The notes below the pieces were generated by a model. It was not told the origin of the DNA, made no database searches, and saw only the letters and a program-made list of their open reading frames with translations. Below are positions 1 through 12,179 of a DNA stretch of 64,000 nt, in pieces (position 1 is the stretch's first letter; the number at the start of each line of letters is the position of its first letter). The translations under genes were made by a program, and so were the position numbers. The DNA comes from Cavia porcellus (taxonomy: Eukaryota > Chordata > Mammalia > Rodentia > Caviidae). The stretch is from assembly GCF_034190915.1 (NCBI RefSeq), contig NW_026947484.1, positions 138,110,982 through 138,174,981 of the forward strand. Reading direction: 5' to 3'.

Positions 1-44
1 AAGATATTGAGTTGGCAAAGTTGGGCTCACATTTGCTGGTCCGC

Positions 45-100
45 TGCTTCAGCTTCCCAGACTGCTGCGATTACAGGTGTGCACCACACACCCAGAATTT
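45..100 (-). repeat. B1-like SINE fragment
   Basis: The reverse complement resembles the left part of a 7SL-derived SINE: the plus strand carries a 'gattacaggtgtgcacca' block next to a 'cttcagcttcccaga' block. Only about 55 bp remains, and it abuts the A/T-rich 3' end of the neighbouring L1. Family assignment is from pattern recognition. Confidence 0.55.
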
Positions 101-103
101 GCC

Positions 104-1555
104 CCACTTTTTAAAAATTTATTTTAAGAAAGAAAGAATGAAAAAAGGGTAGGATAATACACAATTCAAAAAAATTAACACTAAGAAATCGCTAGTTGAT
201 ACAGTACATATTGTCACCTTAGAAATAGTTGTTTGTTACAAAATCAAAGCATAAAAAGTGGATAGACATACAAACATTGACAGTTCAAACCATTCTGTTC
301 AATGATCCAACAAAAATTTAGTAATATGGTCATCTATCTTACAAACTTATATATATAGTTAAATCCTTTAGAGCACTTTCCTTCCCTTTCATTTTTACAA
401 TATCTGTTATACATTTTGGTCTTATTACTTTTTCAGTTTTTATTATTTTTCGCACTAGAGAGACAATGTGGTATTTACTAATGTGAGTTTGTTATTTCAC
501 TTATGAGGATAGTCTCAAGTTGCCTCCATTTACCTACAAAGGCCTCAAGATCAACCTTTTTATAGCTGAGTAATATTCCATTATATAAAAATACCATGTC
601 TTTTTCATCCATTCTGCAGTTGATGGGCACTTTTTTGTTTCCAAGATTTAGCTATTACAAGTTGTGCTACTATAAAAATGGGTGCACATACATCACTGTG
701 ATGTTACCTTTTCAATTTTTCTGGGAAAATACACAGGAAGAGAATAGCTGGATTGAATGGAACTTCCAATCCTAGTCTTCTGAGGAACCTCCATACTGAT
801 TTCCACAGTGGATGCACCAGTATACACTCGCACCAACAGTGGAGAAATGTTCCTTTTTCCCTGCAGCTTCGTCAACATTTGTGATCATTTGATTTCTTGA
901 TGGCAGACATTCTTTCTGGTGTGAAATGAAATCTCAGGGCTGTTTTAATTTGCATTTCTCTAATGACGAGTGATGATGAACATTTCTTCATGTACTTATT
1001 TGCCGTTTGTATATCTTCATCTGAGAAATGTGTGTTCATCTCAGATGCTCATTTTTGGAGAGGGTTTTTGAATTTGGGGGTCTTCACATTTTTCAATTCT
1101 TTATATCTTCTGCATATAAGTCCTTTGTCTGAGGGATTGTTGTCTAAAATTCCTTCCCATTCTGTGGGTTTTCTTTTCACTTTGTTGGTGATTTCTTTTG
1201 AAGTGCAGAAATTTTTTAGTAATATGCGATTCTAGTTGTTGATATTTTGAAATATCTCCTGTGTGGTTTGCACTTCATTCATGAATTCTCTGCCTACCCT
1301 TATGTCTCTCAAGATTTCTACCTACCTTGTCTTCCAGTAGATTTAGTGTTTCTGTTTTAATATTTAGATATTTGATCCATTTTGAATTTAGTTCAGTGCA
1401 CGGTGATAGGCATGCATCCAGTTTCAGTCTTTGGCATGTGGAAAGCCCATTTTTTCAGCACCATTTAGTAAGGAGACTATCTTTTTTTTTTCAGTGAACA
1501 TGCTTAGCCCCTTTGTCAAATATAAGGTGGCTGAGTATCTTTGTAGTTATGTTTG
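104..1555 (-). mobile_element. 5'-truncated L1, 3' UTR and ORF2 C-terminus
   Basis: On the minus strand this reads as the last part of L1 ORF2 (about 540-1555) followed by a 3' UTR (104-540). The 3' UTR is recognisably the same family as the full-length L1 at 12.7-19.8 kb: shared blocks include the 'aagaaatc..ctagttgat' segment and the T-rich terminus near 104-125. The ORF2 part contains the regions for the C-terminal zinc-knuckle and the conserved segment just before the stop, but stop codons and frameshifts leave only fragments of up to about 90 codons. It joins an older L1 at about 1555. Confidence 0.8.
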
Positions 1556-2005
1556 CATTTGCCCCATTTTTAAATTGGCTTATGTCCTTATAGTTAGGAC
1601 ACAGTTATTCACATGTCCTGACAGTTATTTCTTCTCAGATATGTAATCTGAAAATACATTATCCCCCATGTGAATTTTCATTCCATTGATAGTATCCTTT
1701 AGTACACAAAAGTTTTAAATTTTTATAAAATCCAATTAACAATTATCTTTGTCCTCTTGCTGCCTGTGTTTTTGATGTTATAGCCATAAAATCATTGTCA
1801 AATTCAATGCTATAAAAATTTCCCCCTCTGCTTTATAAGAGTTTTCTAGTTTTAACTCTTATACCTATGTCTTTCACAGAATTGTAGTTAAGTTTGCATG
1901 TGCTGTAACTGCGTATGAGTAGTTTCATTCTTTTGAATGTAGCTACTTAGTTTTCTCAGCAGCATTTGTTGAACCATTAAAACTTTAGATTGTAATTTTT
2001 GCCTC
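1556..2005 (-). mobile_element. Old L1M fragment (ORF2 region)
   Basis: Minus-strand L1 of an older subfamily. The plus strand has the typical complement of the late ORF2 region, including 'acacaaaagttttaaattt' (1698-1716) and 'cagcatttgttgaa' (1961-1974). It is too decayed to translate. Its 5' limit near 2005 is approximate, and the junction with the younger L1 at about 1555 may be an insertion boundary. Confidence 0.65.
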
Positions 2006-4000
2006 ATTTGAAGCACAGAATGCTTCATTCAGAACATAGTGTGTTTATATCATAATCTGTGTGCTTTATGTATAAAAATTTGACAAGTGTATCAAGTCTA
2101 AGGATTTTTCACTTTGAGGAATAGTAAATTTCGTCTTTTCTGGATTAGAATCATTTAGTAAAGACACAGAACTATGTAAAGATTTAAGATAGGATGGAAT
2201 AAAAGCATTAGCAAAAGACTTACTAGTGAAGCTGGAATCTGCTTGTCTTAGAGGTTCAGAGTCTGAGCCAGAAAGTCAGGATGTCATGAGTTTTAGTGGA
2301 TTTAGAATCTGAAGAACACTGATTTAGAAGGAGCCAAGTGGAGGGGGAAGGTGCCTGTTCTGACCTCCACTTCCAGGAACTCTGTAGGTGGGAAGAAAGC
2401 AATTCCCTGAAAGTGACTCAGAAGATGCGGTTACAGAGAGGTGTTAGAAAAACATCAAAGAGGCTTACATTAATAAAACTGTTGAAAGGACAGAATGGGC
2501 AGAACTTGAACAGAAGTGTTCAGGGGAAGAAGGTTGGGGGAAGAAGTGAGGTCTGAGCTGAAGGTGAATGGAGAAGAGAGGGCCCAAGGGAAGTGCATGT
2601 GGGTAACAACTGGGTTGGGGGGAAAAAAGAACAGAAATAGGGCTTCAAAGTAGTGAGATGGAGTTAACCCTCTTGAAGATTCTGTAAGGAACTGTAGTAT
2701 TCCTTAAGACCTTGCTATTGTGAAGGTGATAAGCCAGGCACAGAGATAAGTTAAGTAATAATGAAATAATGATCAAATACAAGTTGACCATAGCTTGTCA
2801 TTGTTTAACAAAAACTAAATGGTTGGAAAACCACAGTAGGGTTGGTTCTCGGTGCTGTTTGCGTGCTGATGAGTGACAGCAGAGCTTCAGAAACTGAAGA
2901 GGGTCGAAAAGTTCTCAAAAGTCAGTCACTGGTGCTGTACGCTTGCTGCTCCAGAAGGCTATAGATGGCGTCAACAGATAGGCCTACACACTAGCCCTAT
3001 TCCTTCCTGTGCAACAAACAGATTTAGGACTCAGGGCTCTTTAAGGGACATGACATATGCTCCTCAGCAGAATGTTTTCTTTTACAGATTGCAGAACTAG
3101 GGAGCAGTCCAGAAGAGACAATATCACCCTTTCCCAGGACCACCAAGTTGGTGATTCTCCTTCAGAGGGAAAGGTCAAGAGAATTACCCTAATGGAAATT
3201 TTCCCTTTGCATGAAAATTGAACATTGGGAAGGTGATACTTCCTCCTAACAAGCATAGATAAATAAAATTAATACGGTGCAACAGAATAATAGCATCAAA
3301 AGTTCTTTTAGATACGAATTATCTCCCAATTTAAACAGGCAAAACCATGCTGGTAAATCTAATGGAGACATAACAAAACAGAAGAAAATTGCTACCCTGT
3401 TAATTGTATTTACCAATCTGAAGTGAGGAAGCATCCACAGGCTAGAGAAGGAGAAACAAAAGCTGTGTCTGCCATTGTTTCTAGCACTTAGTTTTCTGGA
3501 ATGATGATGACACAGCATGCCTGAAGATTTTTATCTCATCCTTGGTGTGGATTCCATGTTTAAGCAGTTCGTTGAGTCTAATCTGTCAGTGTGAACTTCC
3601 CAACAGAAGACAGATTGTGCTGAGCAGACAACACGTATATTCACTTTTTCTCCCAGAAACTTTGGTCTCTGGTTTTGTGAGCTATTACCATAAGCAGGCA
3701 CTTCCGGGAGGGCTACGAAGTCTGAATGCTGCATGCTGCAAAGCTGAGTAGCAGATCAAAGTCATGGTTATCACAGCAAGGCTTCACGTTTCTTTCAGAA
3801 TATTTCGGGTTTTAACTTATATTTAAACATCCCTGTGCACTCTAGTCCAGAAAGGGAGTCAATGATTGATAGGTTTTTGGCAACCCTTTGTCGTACATGT
3901 ACTGAAACATCTTAAGTTTTTTAATGTCCTCTTCTCCTCTCCTGCCTCCTGCTTTCCTCCATCAGGTTAGATTTTATAATTTTGTTGCATACTGGATTTT
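2006..4000. other. Unassigned unique sequence
   Basis: I recognise no gene, RNA or repeat here. Open frames are all under 95 codons and none has a family signature. A short perfect hairpin (6-bp stem, AAA loop) lies near 2884-2898. Confidence 0.5.
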
Positions 4001-4002
4001 TC

Positions 4003-4851
4003 CTTTATAGCTTTTTTTTTAAAGCAGAGCAGAAAAAGGGTGGAAATACTACAGAGTTTTTTAAAAAACATTAAGAAATCAACACTAGTTAATATATTAC
4101 TATTGTTATCGTAGTTATTCAAGTTACAACATCTAAGGATAAAAAATGAACAGACAAACAATGACTGCATAAACTTCTTTTTGATGAACTAACAGAGTTA
4201 GTAGTATGGCTATCTATGTTGCACACTTAAACATACATATAGTTATATGTGTATATCTACAAGTTGTTTTTTCCTTTTGAGCACTTTCTTTCCCTTTGAT
4301 TATGACAATAGCTACTGTACATTTTGGTTCTCATTACTCTTTCACTTTTTTATTAGTATTATTAATTTTTTAACACTGTGTGAATCTATTTCATTTATGA
4401 AAATAGTCTCAAGTTGCTTCTATTTACCTATAAAAGCCTCAACATCATCCTTTTTTATAGTGGAGGAACAACATCAGATTCCATCTCACTCCAGAAAGAA
4501 TGGCTGCCATCAAGAAATCAACCAATAGCAAATGTTGGTGGGGCTGTGGGGAAAAGGAACACTTCTCTGCTGTTGGTGGGAGTGTAGCCTGGTGTGGCCA
4601 CTATGGAAATCAGTATGGATATTCCTCAAAATCTAGGATTGAAAGTCCCTTTCAATCCAGATATTCGCTTCCTGGGTATTTTCCCAGAAAAATTTAACTG
4701 TCACGTCATAGCAATATATGTGCACCCATGTTTATAGCAACACAATTTGTAATAGTTAAATCTTGGAAACAGCCAAAATGCCCATCAACTGCAGAATGGA
4801 CGGAAAAGATGTGGTATTTTTATATAATAGAATATTACTCAGCTTTATAGC
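4003..4851 (-). mobile_element. Twin-primed (5'-inverted) L1 insertion
   Basis: The left part (about 4012-4460) is L1 3' UTR and the very end of ORF2 read on the minus strand. The right part (about 4461-4850) is ORF2 C-terminal sequence read on the plus strand, including the zinc-knuckle region (near 4528-4580) and the 'gaatattactcagc' block. The two halves meet at the same place in the L1 consensus, near 4460: the plus part ends in the sequence where the minus part begins. This arrangement is typical of L1 5' inversion by twin priming. 'ctttatagc' occurs at both edges (4003-4011 and 4843-4851) and could be a short target-site duplication, though it overlaps L1 sequence on the right. No intact reading frame remains. 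Confidence 0.75.
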
Positions 4852-4861
4852 ATTTGTAATA

Positions 4862-5890
4862 GTTACCTTTTTTATTAGTACATATACATGTTTTCAGTAC
4901 ATAAAGAATACACCTGTTGTGGGCATTTGGTACATGTCATGACACATCTTAATTGTTTTAAGGCCACTTCTCTCCACCCATCTTATGGTCCCCTTTCTGT
5001 TTGCAAAAGTTCTATTTCCCTATTTTCTATTAGTTACTCTTTATTTTACTTTTTAAATTTATTTATATTTTTGGCTTCTCATACAAGAGAAACCATACAA
5101 TATTTAAGCTTATGTTCCTGATTTATTTCTCTTAACATTATGAATTCCAGCTGTATCCCTCATCTTAGAAATGAGTCACATCCTTCTTTATGAGTAGTAC
5201 TTCATTGTTCATTGTACTACAATTTCTTTATCCATTTACTTGATGATGTACATATTGGCCACTTCTAAGACTTAGCTACTATGAATTATGCTTCTATAAA
5301 TATGGATATGCATGTATTACTGTAATATGATGTCTTTAACTCTTTGGGATGATACCTAGTAGAATAACAGATGAATCTAATGGAATTCCTACTTTCAGTT
5401 TTGAGGATCTCTGTAATAATTTCCACAGTGGTTATATTAGTTTACATTTCCACCAACATTGTAGAATTGTTCCTTTTTCCTTGTAACCTCTTCAGCATTT
5501 CTTCTTGTTTGATTTCTTAATGATGACCATTCTTTTTGGAGTAAGATAGAACCACAATATTTGAATTTACATTACATTTCTCTAATGGCAAGAAACAGTG
5601 AGCGTTTCTTCATGTATTTGTCAGTTATTCGTACTAATTCTGAGTTCTGTTCAGTTTGGTTGCCCATTTTTTTGATTGAGTCTTTTTGTTTTTCTGGGTT
5701 TTTTTATACTGGAAATTGAACCCAGGACCTTGCAACTTGCCAGGAATCTGCTTTTGCCACTGAGCTACATCCTCAGCCCTTTAATTGGGTTTTCTTATTT
5801 TGGGGTGGAGTCTAATTGTTTTGAGTTTTTTATATATTTTAGATATTAGCTCTCTGCCTGTCTTGTGCATGTAGAAACTGTAACAATTAT
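4862..5890 (-). mobile_element. Older truncated L1, minus strand
   Basis: Reverse-complement L1 3' end and ORF2 C-terminal region, more diverged than the neighbouring copies. Complements of the standard ORF2 blocks are visible around 5220-5300 and 5430-5620. An ID-type SINE interrupts it at 5703-5780, and L1-like sequence resumes on the other side to about 5880. No reading frame survives. Confidence 0.7.
5703..5780 (-). repeat. ID-type SINE, minus strand
   Basis: The plus strand has the complement of the tRNA-like ID core: 'tgaacccaggaccttgca' (B-box side) and 'ccactgagctacatcc' (A-box side). It sits inside an L1 fragment, so it inserted later. Several substitutions make it older than the ID at 45.9 kb. 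Confidence 0.75.
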
Positions 5891-6763
5891 TCATCCCAAG
5901 AAAGAAAGGATCAACATTTCAGTAGAAAAGAACCAGGTACAATTTAGGCAAGTAAGACTTTCCTACAGTCTTGATCTGAGAAAAGAAGATATAGGAAGAT
6001 AAAGGCAAGGAGGCTACTGGTACAAAAAGAGGACAACTAAAGGAAAAGCTTGCTGTGAAGCACCACATAATTAACTGTCTTGCCGTCAGGCGGGCACAAA
6101 ACCTGCATTCTGGACATTAGACTTGTGCTAGCAATGTCCAGTAGGATCACAGGTCACCGTGTTCCCCTCTGCACACCTCCAGGGTGGATCAGAACTTGTG
6201 AGGAACTTGTTACTTGTGGTCTGCAGACCAAGAATGGCCCAAAGATTGGTTCCTTTTCTGGCCTACTACATACTTGTAAAAATTAAGCCATGGCAAAACC
6301 ACAGTTTTCATACAAACACCCAATTTATACTTTTTCTTAAAATTTAAAAAGAAAAAAGCAGCAAAAATGAACTTACATTCCACATGGCACCAACTAGCCC
6401 AAGTACCATGGCTGATGCCCTTATTCAGAGCATAAATGATGCTTCTAGATCAAGGACGTGTGGAGTGAAACAGCACTCTGGAGCCAACCTGCCTAGGAAG
6501 GGTTCGATTCTATTACTTGCTACCTGTGTAAAGCTGGGCCTCTCTGTCAGCATAGGGCCCACCTAGTTATTGGCTAAATGTGGTTAATAACTGTAATTAT
6601 TTCATAGGTGGTTGTAACGATTAATGAGCTAACAAGTGTACTGTATTTTCACTAGTGCTAGACTAGTACTGGTGACTATATGTCACATATAAAAGCTTCT
6701 GATGTTCTAAATCATTTTTTTTTCATTAATTCTCATGCCAATTCTTTAAAATGGTAAGTTCTA
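5891..6763. other. Unassigned sequence
   Basis: Nothing recognised. Two overlapping plus-strand open frames (62-68 codons) near 6080-6347 have no family signature and are most likely chance. Confidence 0.5.
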
Positions 6764-6937
6764 AACTGGGCATAGTGGTGAACAGCTGAAATCCCAACAC
6801 TCGAGCCACCAAGGCAGGAGGATCACTGTGAGTTTGAAGCCAGCCTGAGCTACAAACTGAGTTCTTACTTGATTTCTTGTCAGCCTGAACCACATAGTGA
6901 AACCCTCTCTCAAAAAGATGGAAAATAAAATAAAATG
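6764..6937 (+). repeat. B1-type SINE
   Basis: Plus-strand 7SL-derived SINE. It opens with 'ctgggcatagtggtgaa', has the 'ggcaggaggatcactgtgag' block (6813-6832), a duplicated 'cagcctga' segment, and an A-rich tail after 6910. Diverged. Confidence 0.8.
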
Positions 6938-6954
6938 ATATGCTCTACTACTCA

Positions 6955-7040
6955 GATATTATGGATGAAGAAAATGAGGCTTGCCTAACCTTGTTGCATA
7001 GCTAGAAAATTGTGGGACCCAGTCCAGAGTCTGATCTCAG
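6955..7040 (-). repeat. MIR fragment
   Basis: The plus strand shows the complement of the MIR core: 'gaagaaaatgaggcttgcc', then a 'catagctagaaa' block and 'ggacccagtccagagtctga'. An ancient mammalian SINE. Confidence 0.6.
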
Positions 7041-7329
7041 CATTCCTCCATCCCTCCGGCACTCAGCATCCCTCCGGGTGGGACCCAGTTTGCATGGGAT
7101 TCACTAGTTACACAATCTATGTGTATGTATAGGGACAAACACATTCTTTTTCTTCTGCCTCTCCACCTCTCACTCTGCCTTCCTATGGTTTACCTCTCTG
7201 TGTTTTTCTGAGTTTGGGAGCCCTAATCTAGAAAAATGGTAAAGTTGATTTTATTATTTGTAGGGCACCTCTTAGGAAGAGCTAAGGAGAAGACGAACTG
7301 TGTCCTAGTGTGCATGAATGATCTGCAAT

Positions 7330-7490
7330 AATGAAGTGTACTGGGACTAGCAGCATCCAATTAGTTGCAATTTGTTAGAAATGCAATTTTGGGACCCAGA
7401 CTCACTGAATGCAGATCCCAGAAACCTAAGGTTTACAAACTCTCCAAGTGACTCTGATATATGCTAGAATTTGACAAACTGCCTTAGAAA
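7330..7490 (+). repeat. MER5-like DNA transposon remnant
   Basis: Resembles the non-autonomous hAT-Charlie element MER5: 'agaaatgcaattttgggac', 'cactgaatgcagatc', 'ccaagtgactctgat'. No transposase. Terminal inverted repeats are not clear. Confidence 0.55.
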
Positions 7491-8664
7491 GTCATATTCT
7501 TTTATGAAAATAAATCTAAGTCTTTGATGGAAAGAAATACTTGCATATGCTTCTACAAAGCTAGCCAAGAGGCATACATAGAAAAATCTCAAGACTACTT
7601 TAATGGATGGACCAGTTGGGAACAACATGGATTTCCAGTGAAACCATCAGGAAAAAATAGGAACAGATTCTGTGTCTAGGTAATCAACTAATTACCCTGC
7701 TTTATTTGTTATCATATAAGTGGCTTGTTTCCTAGTGTGAACCAGTTAAAAGTTTGAGAACAATTGCTCAAAACAATGGCTATAAATTTAAATAGTTAGG
7801 ATTTAGTTGTCTGCAGAGGCCAATGTGAGAGCTAACATATATCCATGAACTCTGCATCATAGTCAGCCTGCATCTAGATCATCTGCAAACTGTTTTAGAT
7901 TATTACAGTCTCAGGACTCTTGTTATAATCCATAGAAACCCAATTCAAACTTTCTTAAGCAAAATAGAAAAAGTGCCCTATAATTTATTCTGAAAATTGA
8001 TAGGCTTTGGTATGTACAATGAGTGACAGGTAATTTTACAAGAGCCAGTAAAATTTAATCTGAAGAATGTTTGCAAGTACTATCTGATTTTCTAATATTA
8101 GAGAAAATCAAAATTAGATACCCTACTGGCTTAGCTGAATCTTAGAGGGAAACAAGCCAGTGAGAGATAAGCTCTGCTTGTGAGGTTACAATCTTAGAGG
8201 AGAAGATCCAGGAAAGATGAGCCCTTTTGGAGCACAGCACAAACAGGAGGGGGAAGTACATCACAGCCAAGTTTTGCTGGTGGGTGTAGCACTCATCTTA
8301 CCTGGATTATCCTTCAACTCAATTCTACTTCCTTGATTCTCCTCATATGGACATTTGAAGACTCTGTCGATGATATATATGGTGCCATTAACACAGGATT
8401 TAGTGTCAGCCAAATTCAGTTTAAAACAGCCTGCCTTGGCACTATGGGAAAGAACTAGAGTCAAGGATAAACCACTTCTTTCTCTTGGATTAATAGCACT
8501 GATTGAGCAAGTTCTCTCCTCGCCTCCCAAACTGTGGGAGAAGGTTCTTTTGAAATGTAGGTACAGCCATGGGATTATTAGCTAAACTGATTGATTTGCT
8601 TCTTTTAATCCTTACATGATGGAGTGGACTTCTTGAGAAGGAAACATTGAATGATTTTTAAAAA
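7491..8664. other. Unassigned sequence
   Basis: No gene or repeat recognised. Two overlapping frames on opposite strands (76 and 89 codons, 8261-8585) lack any recognisable family pattern. Confidence 0.5.
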
Positions 8665-8669
8665 GAGAT
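8665..8669. repeat. 5-bp target-site duplication, left copy (MaLR element 1)
   Basis: 'gagat' immediately outside the left LTR end; the same five bases follow the right LTR at 10909-10913. A 5-bp duplication is the usual size for ERVL-MaLR integration. Confidence 0.85.
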
Positions 8670-9035
8670 TGTCTTGGTTACTCTTCTCTCATTGTTGAGA
8701 CAAAATACCTGATGCCCAACATGAAGGAAAGAAAGGTTTGTTTCTTACTTTTTTGGGGGTAAGATTCAGTATATACTCAGCTGTCTGCAAGGCAATGTGG
8801 TATGGCTGAGGGGCAGCCATTTATGGTGGCTGCAAGAAGCAAGAGCGAAAGGGTAAAAAAAGAGGAAAAGCACACATCCTTCCCTCCCTTATAGTGTATG
8901 CCAGCTCTTCCTAGGGGTGCAGAAGCACTCACCAATCCCTGTGCTAGACAATGAACCAATAGTCACAAGCACTAGACTTAGCTGCTTCTGTGAATGCATG
9001 AGGCTTGGGGGGTCACCTAGAAACAAACTATAACA
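8670..9035 (-). repeat. 3' LTR of MaLR element 1
   Basis: Left-hand LTR copy, which is the 3' LTR because the element is on the minus strand. It is clearly homologous to 10540-10908. Its right end is degraded ('ctataaca' in place of the 'ccatagca' of the other copy). Confidence 0.8.
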
Positions 9036-10539
9036 TTCCACCCCTGGTCTCCCAAAGACTCATGCACATCTTTATGCAAAAGACATTTAGTCCATCTCCA
9101 AGTACTGCCAGAGTCCTAAAAGTTTCAACATTACAGAAAAGCCCACTTCCAAAGTCTCTCTCCAAGATCTTAGCTGCAAGCTCCTGTACAAATGAAAACA
9201 AAGTTGAACACTTCCAACATTCAAGATAAAAATTACCATTCCAGAAGCTAAAAATGAAATACAAAGGATTGGAATCATATGAAGTCCAAAATCTAGTAGG
9301 GCAAACATTAATTCCTAGAGTTCCACATACAGCATCTGAAACAATCTGGTTGTGAGCTCCAGAAGGCTTGATTGACTACTCCTATGGCACTTTAGTGGTT
9401 TTAGCTCATAGGGCTTCTCTCTTGAGCTGGCTTTGCTCTCTTCTTGAAGGTTTCCTTAGTGGATTCACACTCCTGGCTTTAGCAAACTTCTGGGTTTTCC
9501 ATTGCACTTTTGGCTTTACCCTCACAGCTTTACATACTGTCTTCTCGGAGGCACACTATCTGGCCTCTCAAGACCTCTGAAATTGGGGTAGAAGCCTTTT
9601 TAACCTTAGAACTCATGAATTCTCCATAATCCTAAAACCAGCTCTATGTGGATGATGACAAGGTCTGCTGTTATCTGGAGCAGTAGCCAAGCTTTTCTTT
9701 CTCTTAGCTGAAGGGGTCAAGTGCCTAGATCACTAGGCACTCTGAACATGATTGTGAGGAACAGATTCTCTATGTTGCCACTGTTCTGGAGCTGCCACCA
9801 ATGGTGCAGCTGCCACCATTTTGGAACCTCCTGTGCCCCCTGCTGCTGTTCTGGAACATGGTGCTCTGCAGCTTTCTCTGAGTAAAGACTTTCACTTCTG
9901 CAGTTTTAAGGCTGCAAAGACTGGAAACTCGCTGCTTCCTGGGATGCCCCCACAGCATCTTTTTTATTTCTCTATTCTTTCTCAGCAAAGGAGATCTCAG
10001 CTCTCTCTTTTCAGTCCACAGCTTTACTAGAGATTTCCTTCTAGCCAAACTCACAACATTTTAAACACTATGACAGGCTCCTTACTCTTGATTCACAACA
10101 CAAATGTGGCTAAAAGCCTCCAACAATGGCCATGCCACTGCCTCAACATTCTACTGCCTTGAAATTCTTCTGCCAGATTAATCAGTCCACCACCCTTAAC
10201 CTCAGTCTCAGGTAACATCTCTGGACACAAGCAAAATGCAGACAAACTTTCTGCCAAGCTATAATACCCATTGTGTAGAGTCCAACAACCAATGCAGTCC
10301 TTCCCAGAAGAAACCTCCTGAACCTGATTTTTAACAGCAGGTTTTCTGCCAACCTTCTGATCTCCTGAGCTCTGATCAGAATCTCTCCTACAGAGCAGCC
10401 CAAACTGTTCCCATTCTATGCACTCTGGCATCATCTTTGAACCTTTCCAAATTCTTCCAACAAGCCATTCCCAAAGGCTCTTGAACCATATGGTTGGGTA
10501 CAGTCACAGCAATGACCCCACTCCACTAGTACCAACTTC
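9036..10539 (-). mobile_element. Non-coding interior of MaLR element 1
   Basis: About 1.5 kb that aligns along its length with 21977-23456. Short open frames occur on both strands, but none resembles gag, protease or polymerase. It carries a degraded primer site next to the right LTR (10516-10534) and a purine-rich stretch (minus strand) next to the left LTR. It was presumably mobilised by a related autonomous ERVL. Confidence 0.75.
10516..10534 (-). other. Degraded tRNA-Leu primer-binding site
   Basis: 'ccccactccactagtacca' on the plus strand is a decayed version of the tRNA-Leu(UAA) 3' end seen intact in element 2. It lies a few bases from the 5' LTR. Confidence 0.6.
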
Positions 10540-10908
10540 TGTCTTGGTTACTTTTCTTTCATTGAGACAAAATACCTGACTCCCAACATGAAGGAAGGAA
10601 AGGTTTATTTCTTACAGGTTTTTTTGGAGGTTTCAGTTCATACTCAGCTGGCTCCAGGGCGGATGGTGTGGCTGAGGGGAAGCTGCTCATGGTGGCTGCA
10701 AAAGGCAAGAGTTGAAAGGGCAATAAAAGAGGAAACACACATCTCTTTTTCTCCCTTATAGTGCATGCCAGCTCTGCCCCAGGAAGGTGCAGCACTCACA
10801 TTGCCAATCCCCATACTAGACAATGAACCAATCACAAATACTAGACTCAGCTGCTTCCATGAGTACATGGACTTGGGGGGGGGGTCTACCTGGACATGGA
10901 CCATAGCA
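10540..10908 (-). repeat. 5' LTR of MaLR element 1
   Basis: Right-hand LTR. On the minus strand it starts 'tgctatggtcc', carries 'aagaaataaacc' (polyadenylation signal) near the 3' end and closes with 'accaagaca'. It contains a run of nine G on the plus strand (10876-10884). Confidence 0.8.
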
Positions 10909-10913
10909 GAGAT
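10909..10913. repeat. 5-bp target-site duplication, right copy (MaLR element 1)
   Basis: 'gagat', identical to 8665-8669. Confidence 0.85.
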
Positions 10914-12171
10914 CAACACAATCAGTCTTAGGTTTTTGAAAAACCAAGTCTGTTGAATGGGGAATACAGTATTGTAGTGTTCAAGGAATCATTGACCTAA
11001 ATGGCCTAAAAAAATCTTTTATTATTCTTAACTGAATCATCTCCTCTTATAAAATATCAGATTGGTAAACAAAGACATGTAACTTGAAAGAATGACTGTC
11101 ATGAAATTTGGTTGAAATATCAGATAAGCTACTGATACATAGCAAAATATTATCAATTTTTATAAAGAGTGACAAATTATGCTTTTGTACTGTATAGTTG
11201 TATTCAAGCTCGTGGTATTAGTTAAACTATATGACAAGAATCAGAACCCACACATGAATATAATTTTTCAGTATAACTAATGTGAAAAACATTCTGATCA
11301 TTGTACTTAATATTTTAATCCAATAGCCTATAAAAAGAAGTGGGCATCCCTCACTGGATTTGTGTAACTATTCCTTCTGTGTCCCTTCTAACCGAGGAGG
11401 AAACTCCTACCCTCCATCACACTCAGAGTTGCAAGGGATAGGTTCACAGCAAGACAGCTGGTTATTAGTTGTATAATTCAAAATTACTATGCATTGACAT
11501 TACACTTAAACCACTGAAATACAAAATGTGCTCTCATTCTAAACATTACATAAGCTTCTACTATCATAGAGTTTAGATTCTTTTAGAGTGGCATAAGTTA
11601 TAAAATAGAGGACTCAAAAATCAAAACCAGCCTGGCTTTTTTTTTTGAGGTGGCTATGTGACAACTGTGCACCCCCTTTCACCAGTCCAGAGAGGAGGGG
11701 CCAGCAGAGCTGTGAGGGACAAGTTCATACATGGTCTCACCTAGTGGTGATGCTGCTCATGTGGTTGTTACGCTGAATTCATATTTAGCATAACCCTCAA
11801 ATCCATCATCTCCATAGTACACTTGTGATTACCTGATCTGGAGTATGAAGTGGCTTTTCTCTAAACATTTATGAGCAAGGTAAATTTTTAGTTTGTCTTC
11901 CAAGTGAACCATTAATGACTCTGGATGGGAAATATTAGTTTAGAGACACAAAAATATCTCCAGTCACTATTAAATAAAAGGAAATCTATTAAGACATATG
12001 TGACTCTGTCTAGAAAGAAATAGCATTCCTCTTCTAAGCAGATCACAGGGCCAGCTGACTTTCAGAGAAAAGCGGCGAAATTTGACTGAGAAAGGCCTAA
12101 TCAGAAAGTTGTCCACTGTCCCTAAACTGTTATCAGATTTCAAAAAAAATTGTGGAAGACCAAGGGTGAAG
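10914..12171. other. Unassigned sequence
   Basis: Nothing recognised with confidence. G+C-richer patches near 11380-11430 and 11690-11750 look faintly repeat-like but I cannot name them. Confidence 0.5.
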
Positions 12172-12179
12172 ATGCAAAG

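Larger units (their letters stand above)
8670..10908 (-). mobile_element. Complete MaLR-type LTR element 1
   Basis: About 2.24 kb: two direct LTRs of about 366-369 bp (8670-9035 and 10540-10908) around a ~1.5-kb interior. Read on the minus strand, each LTR begins TG and ends CA, as LTRs should, with a polyadenylation signal (AATAAA) near its 3' end. That orientation fixes the element as minus strand. The whole is flanked by 'gagat' on both sides. The interior has no gag-pol reading frame and is alignable by eye with the interior of element 2 at 21.6-23.8 kb. Size, non-coding interior, Leu-type primer site and 5-bp duplication fit the ERVL-MaLR group (relatives of rodent MT/ORR1), but the subfamily name needs a library search. 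Confidence 0.85.

Noticed and set aside
2865..2900. Hammerhead-ribozyme-like core ('ctgatgag' followed by 'gaaac')
   Set aside because: The bases between the two core motifs do not form a proper stem II, and the 'cttcag-aaa-ctgaag' hairpin uses the same bases. Stems I and III cannot be built.
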